This document shows positions 1 through 6,612 of a stretch of DNA of 21,295 nt, one piece after another (position 1 is the stretch's first letter; every line of letters starts with the position of its first letter). Position numbers and translations under genes: made by a program. The DNA lies in IMG/VR virus record IMGVR_UViG_3300024259_000930, positions 1-21,295 of that record; one strand, written 5' to 3'. This stretch comes from a virus. The notes beneath the pieces are model-generated. The model saw only the letters and a program-made list of their open reading frames with translations. It had not been told where the DNA came from and made no database searches.

Positions 1-1791
1 GATATCCTTCGTGCCAGGTCGCTTAGTCGGATCCGATTCCCATGTAGCACGCCCAGGCTTCTGCTGGCCTGGGTACCAGTACTCCCATGACTTACCCTTC
101 CGACGGCGATAGCCGCTCTTACGACCACCGGGGATCGCCTGCCAACCAGCGCCGGGAGGCTTCTGTACAACGGTCTTTTTCGCCTTAACAAAGATTGCCG
201 GGATTAGTGCTTTTTCCACGCCGCCCTCGTCGCTATCATCGTTATACTCGGACACCCATTGATCCACGTAATCATCGCCAAACACCCAACGCAGAACCCT
301 ATACGACCGATCTGACTTCTCCGCATGCACACCAACCTCGGATAGCATATGCTCCACGATATCGGGGTCCACGTACTTATGCAATGCGACATTAGGGGTA
401 TTGCCCAACTGGTTAGCCGCTGCTACGGCCACACGGTTAACCAAGTCGCGCGAATACGACTTACGGGCCTTCTCGCCCTCTGGCGGATGATGTTGGTCCT
501 CAAGAATACGAGCGACTTCTGCCGTCGCTACTTGTGTCCCAACTCTAGTACGCAAGTCCTTAGTCAGATAGTGCGAGTTATACTGCTTCAGTCTAGCTGC
601 CGTGTGTCTACGTGATACCGGGCGAATCGCCCCGCGCCCTTCGTAGCTAAACAATGGGCGATCAGGTTTGGCATTCTTCTTGAACATACGAACAGCCGCG
701 GCGAGCTTCTCGTTCTTGATCTCTACGTGCCTCTTAACTCCACTCTTTCCGACGAAGTCAAACACGACAGTACCATCACGCCTAATCTTGGCGTGCCTCG
801 CCTGCAACGTAGACGCCCCAAACGTGTCAACCGGCTTTTTCGTCTTCTTGTCTACTGTGCGGCCTGGCTGGCCGGGTACCTTGCCGCCGGGTCGCATACC
901 GCTGAGGAGCATCACCAGCAGGACCGCCGCTGTCGCATTCTCGGGAGTGGGGGCCTTTCCGACAACCTCGCTCTCCAGGGCGCCAGACAGGTGGTCCAGG
1001 TCGCGGTCAAGGGCGGCAATCCTTACGAACTTATACAGCGACGCTCGCTTTTGATGGGCCTCCGTATATTCGTACTTTTTCGTCTTAATATTCAACGTCC
1101 CCGATGTAGACGGGCGAAGACTGTCTAGCTCGTCCTCAAGCTCCTTACGGGTTTCCGCACTCGTGCGCCCTAGCGCTTGCTTAGTCCGCCGCTTCTGGTC
1201 AACCGGATACCAGTACTCGTAGCCACCGTGGGATCCCGACTTCAAACGACGCCAGCCCTTCTTACCCGCGCGAGGATGCATGACGGGCACCCAACCACGA
1301 CCAGGGGGCCTAGGCGGCATGGCCTTAGTTACCGCAGCCCCTAGATTTAGCTCGCCATCGTCCATCTTGCCCTTGAGGTCGGATACCGTAAGCTCGCTAA
1401 CTCCACAAATATCAACGACCATATCGTAATGCCGCTGATACGCTTTTTCTGCGTCTTCTCTCGTATCGAACCCCAGCATCACTTTATCCTCGTCGTATCC
1501 GATCTCGGAGCCCCCCTCGATAATCGGCTGGTGGATTACGAATGCCGCTGAGGATTCGTGATTAGGCCCTACGAACACATCGACAGGGTCGCCGTCAGAA
1601 CCGTTAGTGCCTGGGATCTCGCCGTAGTAGCACGACATACGAATAGCCCACGGTTTACCGTCAGACCCGACACCAGAGCGAAGGGACCCTGGCTCGTTTT
1701 CTACGTAAACCAGAATACCCTGAAAGTTGAGCGACCCCGCGTAGGGGTATTCTTTGCGATTAGGGTACGGCGGAGGCCCCATACGAGACAT
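1..1791 (-). CDS. Inorganic pyrophosphatase-like domain fused to type IB DNA topoisomerase (partial, C-terminus off left edge)
   Basis: The frame is open for 597 codons from an ATG at 1791 to the window edge. GGGAGAG lies just upstream, and the start is 1 nt from the stop of the head gene. Residues 25-125 resemble phage pyrophosphatase-type domains: DGDPVDV (66-72) fits the soluble pyrophosphatase signature, followed by DEDKVMLGFDT (100-110). Residues 225-490 read as topoisomerase IB: GMRPGG (Arg300), TFGASTLQARHAKI (323-336), FVGKSG (Lys349), TKDLRTRVGT (Arg414), LGNTP (Asn464, where poxvirus enzymes have His) and HKYVDP (Tyr473, the expected nucleophile). The full catalytic set is therefore present. 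Type IB enzymes nick one strand through a 3'-phosphotyrosine and relax supercoils. Pyrophosphatase would remove PPi from DNA synthesis. Two copies of a small GW...EYWYP module lie at 164-200 and 547-575. Its place directly after a Mu F-like head gene suggests, by inference, a virion-carried protein ejected with the DNA. Confidence 0.85.
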   Translation of the reverse strand, partial: MSRMGPPPYPNRKEYPYAGSLNFQGILVYVENEPGSLRSGVGSDGKPWAIRMSCYYGEIPGTNGSDGDPVDVFVGPNHESSAAFVIHQPIIEGGSEIGYDEDKVMLGFDTREDAEKAYQRHYDMVVDICGVSELTVSDLKGKMDDGELNLGAAVTKAMPPRPPGRGWVPVMHPRAGKKGWRRLKSGSHGGYEYWYPVDQKRRTKQALGRTSAETRKELEDELDSLRPSTSGTLNIKTKKYEYTEAHQKRASLYKFVRIAALDRDLDHLSGALESEVVGKAPTPENATAAVLLVMLLSGMRPGGKVPGQPGRTVDKKTKKPVDTFGASTLQARHAKIRRDGTVVFDFVGKSGVKRHVEIKNEKLAAAVRMFKKNAKPDRPLFSYEGRGAIRPVSRRHTAARLKQYNSHYLTKDLRTRVGTQVATAEVARILEDQHHPPEGEKARKSYSRDLVNRVAVAAANQLGNTPNVALHKYVDPDIVEHMLSEVGVHAEKSDRSYRVLRWVFGDDYVDQWVSEYNDDSDEGGVEKALIPAIFVKAKKTVVQKPPGAGWQAIPGGRKSGYRRRKGKSWEYWYPGQQKPGRATWESDPTKRPGTKDI

Positions 1792-1792
1792 A

Positions 1793-2791
1793 TCACTCTC
1801 CCAGTATCAACGATCCACCAGGACCGACGACAGTAGGCGCGGCAGAACCTGGGCGCCAGCTACTAGGCATAATCGCGACCATGGGGAGCCTGTGTAGCGT
1901 GCAGCCACACCATGGATGAGTCGCCCCGATAACAGGCTTCCACTCACCGACTTTCCGACCTACATTGGTCCCGTTGGACTCCAACTCGCTAAGAAGGAAA
2001 ATACGAGGTGCCCCGCCTTCTGTGTACAGACGAACACAGTGTTTACACGCGTCAGACCTAGGCACGCGGAAAGCCCGCAAAGGTCGCGGCTTTCTATCGT
2101 CGTCCTCGGCCATGTCCAATTCTTGCTCGTACCAACGATCCTTCAAACCCTCGTTAATGGCCGTATGGCTCTCGGTCTGCGCGATACGCTGGAAGTCTCT
2201 AGCCCAATCTCCCGTGGCGTGCCCCATGTCGCTTTTCATGCGTCCAATCGTGCTACGGAACGAATCGTCAAAGAAGTCGTCAGGCAGCCCACGATCCCGC
2301 GCTCGCTCTCTCATCCGCTCGGTGGCGTCTTCGTCGCCAAACGAGGAACCCAAAACGTCTCTAATCGCCCCCCGCATCTTTCGATCCAGGTCGCGATCCG
2401 CCTCAATCAGAGAATTACCGATCTCAGCTCCAACCTTGTTACCCAAACCGACTACATGAGCCGCGCCATGCCTCGCTAGGTGCTCTGCAGAAAGCTCCTC
2501 CATTCTAGTACGAGGGACTGGGTGCTTTACTACATGCTCTCTAAAGCGAGTAACGTCCCACGACGCCGGAGCATGGTCCATATGCGCCATGAGAATACCG
2601 AACGTGTGCAAGTCGCTAACGATACCCGCTGTCGTCCCCGATGGGTCTACTAGACCCAGATTAACCGCCAACTCCCACTCGGCATCGGTAACAGCCTGAG
2701 CCCCGAACAAGACAGCCGCCATAGCGGTATGGTGGTCCGCGACAATGCGTTTAAGGTCTCGCAAGACCTCTGGAGTTATGATTAGTGACAC
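1793..2791 (-). CDS. Mu gpF-like minor head / head morphogenesis protein
   Basis: This 332-residue protein starts with GTG (AAGGTG upstream). The diagnostic part is the C-terminal half: RIAQTESHTAINEG near residue 205, then a Cys pair in SDACKHCVRLYT near 248, and HPWCGCTLHRLP near 294. This spacing of an R-T/S-E helix, a CxxC pair and a terminal HPxCxC is typical of the phage head morphogenesis (Mu F, SPP1 gp7) domain, whose members bind the portal and are carried inside the capsid in low copy. The N-terminal 200 residues are helical and charged and show no motif I know. It sits after the portal and three small genes, and is followed 1 nt later by the pyrophosphatase-topoisomerase gene, so the two are probably translationally coupled. 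The family call is fairly secure; the exact role in this phage is inferred. Confidence 0.8.
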   Translation of the reverse strand: MSLIITPEVLRDLKRIVADHHTAMAAVLFGAQAVTDAEWELAVNLGLVDPSGTTAGIVSDLHTFGILMAHMDHAPASWDVTRFREHVVKHPVPRTRMEELSAEHLARHGAAHVVGLGNKVGAEIGNSLIEADRDLDRKMRGAIRDVLGSSFGDEDATERMRERARDRGLPDDFFDDSFRSTIGRMKSDMGHATGDWARDFQRIAQTESHTAINEGLKDRWYEQELDMAEDDDRKPRPLRAFRVPRSDACKHCVRLYTEGGAPRIFLLSELESNGTNVGRKVGEWKPVIGATHPWCGCTLHRLPMVAIMPSSWRPGSAAPTVVGPGGSLILGE

Positions 2792-2799
2792 GTCGCACC

Positions 2800-3072
2800 T
2801 TAACTACCGGATCTATTACATATCCCGGCAATTTGCGCTTGAATCTCGCCCATGGTTTTAAGCAGCTCTTTGAGGTCTTTCCGAACCTCTTGAATCGTAG
2901 AATCCTGCGATGCTATTAGGGCCTCTTGCACCGCGACTTTCTTCTCTACGTCTATCACTTTGTTCTTGACTTCGTTGTGATCAGCTACCAAACCCTTAAC
3001 GAAGTAGCCCACGATCCCGATTGCAATTGACAGAACTACCAACACACCTTCAGCCAGCCCAGCGTCCATCAC
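2800..3072 (-). CDS. Small membrane-anchored coiled-coil protein
   Basis: The frame begins with GTG-ATG in tandem (GTG at 3072, ATG at 3069), so the product is 90 or 89 residues. I cannot decide between them; a GGGG precedes both, and the upstream stop overlaps as TAATG. One hydrophobic helix (about residues 7-28, GVLVVLSIAIGIVGYFVKGL) is followed by a long heptad-like charged helix (about 32-80). The topology is a single N-terminal anchor with a coiled coil. Holin-associated XhlA-type proteins have coil and membrane segment too, but in the opposite order. It could be a holin-like or spanin-like protein, or a virion protein that contacts the membrane at ejection. Its position between head genes, far from the amidase, favours neither clearly. 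Confidence 0.65.
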   Translation of the reverse strand: MMDAGLAEGVLVVLSIAIGIVGYFVKGLVADHNEVKNKVIDVEKKVAVQEALIASQDSTIQEVRKDLKELLKTMGEIQAQIAGICNRSGS

Positions 3073-3073
3073 A

Positions 3074-3406
3074 TTAACCCCGTTTGGTCGCGTATTTTTT
3101 CTTAGCTTGCTTCTTTGCGTCTCTCGCGGCCTGTTCCAATCGCTCTGCGATTGCTTGGTTCATAGCGGTAATACAACTGCTGTATCGCTTGTGCGCTTCG
3201 GAGACTGTGCCCTCAATTACACGAAATCGGGGCTCCCTAGACACAGGAACCCCGATTCGTTTAACGCCACGGCCGCGAAGGGCTTTAACCAACCAGTCGT
3301 CAGAGTCGACTCCTTCAGACTCAACGATAGCGACTAGGGCCTCTAGAGCCCCTACAGGCTCGTCTGCCACAAAACCCGCAGGCGCTTCAATCCGAAGACG
3401 ACGCAC
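3074..3406 (-). CDS. Hypothetical protein in the head operon
   Basis: The 110-residue product starts at a GTG with AAGGA 8 nt upstream. I do not recognise the family. The first 65 residues look like a small alpha/beta fold (MRRLRIEAPAGFVADEPVG, then VKRIGVPVSREPRFRVIEG). The last 45 residues form a helical, strongly basic tail rich in Lys, Ala and Arg (RDAKKQAKKKYATKRG). It lies between a putative structural protein and the membrane coiled-coil gene, with spacings of 11 nt and 1 nt, so it is almost certainly co-transcribed with the portal and the head protein. A small head-tail connector or a DNA-contacting virion protein is possible, but this rests on position alone. Confidence 0.6.
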   Translation of the reverse strand: MRRLRIEAPAGFVADEPVGALEALVAIVESEGVDSDDWLVKALRGRGVKRIGVPVSREPRFRVIEGTVSEAHKRYSSCITAMNQAIAERLEQAARDAKKQAKKKYATKRG

Positions 3407-3417
3407 ACGACTTATCC

Positions 3418-3975
3418 TTATGCGCGGAAAGCCGACTCGGTAGTGGACACGCCGCTGTATGTGTTTACGATACCATCGCGCACGGTATGATCCGGCACGA
3501 GGGTAATTGACGTATCGGCTACACGAGTCAGAACCGAATCGGACACTCGCAACCAGTTGGCGTGGCCGAGGGCCGCAGTGATCTCGGCGTCGGTAGGCGC
3601 TACCTCGTCACCAGTATCGGCCACGTCGCCCATCACGGTGTTCCATGCCGGAGTATCGTTGCCGCTACCCGACTCGAAAACAGTGGTAGCGATCAGAGCC
3701 TTACCACTGGTAGCACCCCACGCGACAGCGGCGCCAGCGGTAGAGTCGATATCAGCCGTGGCGGCCTTCTCGTGCTTCTGTCCGTTGATCACCGCGATAG
3801 TAGCGGAGGCGTCGGCATCGTAGTTCGGGGCTGTGCCAGCGCCGGCTCCCTGTGTCGTACCGCCGTCAGTGATGATTCCGCCTTCCACGATTTGGTTATA
3901 GTCAGCCTCCATACGGGCGTTAACGTAGTCCAGGATCGTCTGAGCCTGGGCGTCGATGAGTGCTGGGGCTCCCAT
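3418..3975 (-). CDS. Putative virion structural protein (Ala/Thr/Gly/Asp-rich)
   Basis: The 185-residue product has a strong ribosome binding site (AAAGGAGAACCC before the ATG). Composition is typical of exposed phage structural proteins: low in Lys, rich in Ala, Thr, Gly, Asp and Val, with short alternating beta-prone stretches (SATIAVING, KALIATTVF, DTSITLVPDHTV). A short helical N-terminus (DAQAQTILDYVNARMEADYNQIV) could be an oligomerisation or capsid-contact helix. It follows the portal gene directly. I do not recognise a family. A decoration or other accessory head protein is the most natural guess. It is too short for a typical major capsid protein and has no recognisable HK97-fold features. 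Function is inferred from composition and place only. Confidence 0.6.
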   Translation of the reverse strand: MGAPALIDAQAQTILDYVNARMEADYNQIVEGGIITDGGTTQGAGAGTAPNYDADASATIAVINGQKHEKAATADIDSTAGAAVAWGATSGKALIATTVFESGSGNDTPAWNTVMGDVADTGDEVAPTDAEITAALGHANWLRVSDSVLTRVADTSITLVPDHTVRDGIVNTYSGVSTTESAFRA

Positions 3976-4008
3976 GGGTTCTCCTTTGGGGCTTTGCGGT
4001 CGTGTGCG

Positions 4009-5706
4009 TTACAGCTCGATTTCATACCGAACAACGCGCCTTGGCGATGATGATTTTACAGTATCTTCAGGTGTGGAGTCAAGGTCGGCATCCTCGCCAG
4101 CGTCCTCGCCGTCTATACCGTCTGACATGAAATCACCATCGTCGTCTGTATCATCGTCAATGTCTACTGTGTTATCGAACTCGCCATCTCCTTCTTCGTC
4201 GGCCTCCATTCCGTCAATACCCTGTGCGAACTGCAACCAGGTAGGATCTAGGATGCACTCGCCCTTGCCGTCGGGCAGTGGTGGATCGCCAACCTGTGCC
4301 CTAACCTCGTCCACCGTCTTGTAAATCTTAACCTGCTTACCGAGTAGCTCTGTTTCAGCCTCGGGGCCCACTTGATCCAATCCGACAGGCACCGCCTCGA
4401 AATCGGGGTCAAGTCGGTTAACGAAATGCTCGTTAATGCAATCGAACAGGAACCACACCAAAGGCCGTAGACCTAGATCGCGTGACGCCTTCAACTTCTC
4501 TTCGATAGGAGCCTGGCCCATGGCGGACGACTGGCCGGTATTTCCGTAACTGAACTGAACCTCCTCAGGTGCGATCTGAAACCTCGCGCAAGTAATCTTG
4601 ATTAGGAAGTCCATCCACGCGGAATACTCCATGTCGCGATTTGACATTTGGAGGTTAATCCACTGCAACTCTTCTGCGTTCGTAATCGGGGTGCGCCACG
4701 CGTTGGACACACCAGATACCATCGCGTACCACTGTCTACGAAACGCGGTTAGGTGCTTGTCAGGAATCGTACCCTTGAAGTTCAAGATACCCTTAGTCGC
4801 CGATCCTTGCGTGAAAAACTTACGGTTGTACTCCATACCCCACAGGAACCCGGTAATCTCACGAACGAGACTCTCGATCTCGGAGATACCGTAACCGTGT
4901 GCCCGAATTGAACTGCGATGGTTGCGAACACAGAAAGCCAACTCGGACGGCAGGAAGTCTGCGACAATCGACCCGTTAATTACCTGGACCGCAAAGGGAT
5001 CGCCTGACTCTCTAGCGCCTGGGTCCAGTAGTCTAACCGTAGTTGGGTCTACAATCGTCAAGTAAGATGGATCGCCCTTTCGGTCAGGCACCACCTCAAA
5101 CGTAGCTTGATCAAACTTAAGCGAATCCCATATAAACGTCCTACCGAACGTCTGAAACGATACACCGCGCTCGTCTGGGTTATCCTCGTCGGCAAACCCA
5201 GTATTAAGGATTACGTCTTCGATCTCTCGCTGACGCTGCTCCATAGCCGGAGTAGTCTGTGTATTCTCCCAGTCCTTAGGTCGCACCTTGAACCCAGGAG
5301 AGTGCCTATCTTCAGGTCGTTTCATAAACGCGGTAGTTTGGTTCACGCGAGTACGAATCACGTCGGCAACTACAGGCATGCCGTTACCGATGCCCTCCAT
5401 AGCGCCATACGAGAGACCGCTAGGCCTCTCCCTATAGCCCATAATCGCTACCAGGTCGAACGGATCAAAGTGCAGCGACTTAGGATCACGCTCAGGATCG
5501 TGCTTGCCTGTGGCCCCGCCCTTGGCCCTGGACTCAGCCTCGGACTTAGCAATCTTTTCGTCAAACTCGCGCAGTCGGGCGTTAGACTCTCTCGTATCTG
5601 CCCACGAGTTAAACAACTTCACGCCTCGCTCGGCAGACTCTACTCCGAGCGAGGCGAGGGTGCGAACACCGCCGATACTCTTGCGAAACTCGTCTAGCAG
5701 TGTCAC
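4009..5706 (-). CDS. Phage portal protein (HK97-like)
   Basis: The 565-residue product starts at GTG with AGAGGT upstream, 3 nt after the stop of the preceding gene. It has the layout of an HK97/SPP1-type portal. An N-terminal helical region of about 80 residues is followed by a segment around GLSYGAMEGIGNGMPVVADV. A long central domain carries the family-like stretch HGYGISEIESLVREITGFL, then NRKFFTQGSATKGILNFKG. A helical stem follows with QIAPEEVQFSYGN and PLVWFLFDCINEHF. The portal forms the dodecameric ring through which DNA is packaged and ejected. The last ~90 residues are an extremely acidic tail rich in Asp, Glu and Gly, ending in a short basic segment. Such a tail is not needed for the portal fold and may contact basic neighbours. 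Normally the terminase gene lies next to the portal; here two large genes intervene. Confidence 0.85.
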   Translation of the reverse strand: MTLLDEFRKSIGGVRTLASLGVESAERGVKLFNSWADTRESNARLREFDEKIAKSEAESRAKGGATGKHDPERDPKSLHFDPFDLVAIMGYRERPSGLSYGAMEGIGNGMPVVADVIRTRVNQTTAFMKRPEDRHSPGFKVRPKDWENTQTTPAMEQRQREIEDVILNTGFADEDNPDERGVSFQTFGRTFIWDSLKFDQATFEVVPDRKGDPSYLTIVDPTTVRLLDPGARESGDPFAVQVINGSIVADFLPSELAFCVRNHRSSIRAHGYGISEIESLVREITGFLWGMEYNRKFFTQGSATKGILNFKGTIPDKHLTAFRRQWYAMVSGVSNAWRTPITNAEELQWINLQMSNRDMEYSAWMDFLIKITCARFQIAPEEVQFSYGNTGQSSAMGQAPIEEKLKASRDLGLRPLVWFLFDCINEHFVNRLDPDFEAVPVGLDQVGPEAETELLGKQVKIYKTVDEVRAQVGDPPLPDGKGECILDPTWLQFAQGIDGMEADEEGDGEFDNTVDIDDDTDDDGDFMSDGIDGEDAGEDADLDSTPEDTVKSSSPRRVVRYEIEL

Positions 5707-5709
5707 TGG

Positions 5710-6612
5710 TTACCTCTTACGAGAAAGCAATCCCGAGTTAGCGGGAACTACCGCACCACCTGGTCCAAGCCGAACAGGACCAGTGGGGGTGTCGTCTTCG
5801 ATTGTGACCATGTCCCCTGGGGGCTCACGGTTGGGCTCGGGCAGGTTGGGCACAGACCGCTCGGGAGGCAGGTCCTGGTGCTTGACGACTCGATACGTGG
5901 ACGATCCGATGCCGACTCTACGCTGGCTCTTGGTCACCGGCTGGGCGACATCCATGGGGTTGGCGTACGAATTGGACTGGGCGTGCCTAGCGTGAAGCTC
6001 TGCGCAATCGAGAGCGGCGTACGCGATCCTGCGGTAGCGCCATTCCTTTTCGTGCGAATGGTCCTTGACCTTAGCGCCCTTGGCCTCTGCTACCACACGG
6101 TCGCGAACGCACCGCTTCCACTTGGCCTCCCAACCTGCATAGGCGGAGGTCGCAGACTTCAGGTCGGGCCACTGGTACACGGCACCGCCCTCGTACACCC
6201 CAATCATCCCGCCATTCTTGTCGTTAGGCAACGCCACCCACTCGTCGGACCCGTAAGACGACCGGAACGCAAAGCGACCGGCCTCGACAGAAAGATGAAT
6301 CGAACCGGGGCCAGCCATGTCGTCGCCATCGTCCACCGCAGCGCGAGAAAACGCGTCGGCTGCTCGGTTGGCCGACTCCGCGTCTGGCCACCAATACACA
6401 GTCTCCCACGACCCGGTACACTTCACCTCGCCGCAATGGTCGCCGCCTGTAATGGGCTCCCAGCCCTCCCCTAGAGGTAGTCGGGCCTTATGCGACTTCT
6501 CTACATTGCCTAGGCGCGCCATGTCGTTGGCGATAGCCGCAGCAATTCGCAGCGGATAGCCCTCGTACATGATGGCGGCCACACGCTCTCGATCGGCTTC
6601 AGAGTTACTCAT
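5710..6612 (-). CDS. Hypothetical protein with two GW-module copies, between the 929-residue mosaic gene and portal
   Basis: The 300-residue product has GAGG ahead of its ATG and overlaps the end of the 929-residue gene by 8 nt. I do not recognise a family. Two related segments are visible: residues 48-91 (GEGWEPITGGDHCGE, then VYWWPDAESANRAADAF) and 122-163 (DEWVALPNDKNGG, then VYQWPDLKSATSAYAGW). Both are degenerate versions of the module also present in the neighbouring 929-residue protein and in the pyrophosphatase-topoisomerase. The string ANPMDVA at 217-223 recurs in the 929-residue protein at 282-288. The C-terminus (about 235-300) is Pro-rich and probably unstructured. The shared strings and the gene overlap suggest the two proteins act together, probably in the virion. 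This is inference. Confidence 0.7.
   Translation of the reverse strand: MSNSEADRERVAAIMYEGYPLRIAAAIANDMARLGNVEKSHKARLPLGEGWEPITGGDHCGEVKCTGSWETVYWWPDAESANRAADAFSRAAVDDGDDMAGPGSIHLSVEAGRFAFRSSYGSDEWVALPNDKNGGMIGVYEGGAVYQWPDLKSATSAYAGWEAKWKRCVRDRVVAEAKGAKVKDHSHEKEWRYRRIAYAALDCAELHARHAQSNSYANPMDVAQPVTKSQRRVGIGSSTYRVVKHQDLPPERSVPNLPEPNREPPGDMVTIEDDTPTGPVRLGPGGAVVPANSGLLSRKR

Noticed and set aside
349-1128. Overlapping plus-strand ORFs in the left 1.8 kb
   Set aside because: The minus strand is continuously open there and encodes the pyrophosphatase-topoisomerase; the plus frames are shadows.
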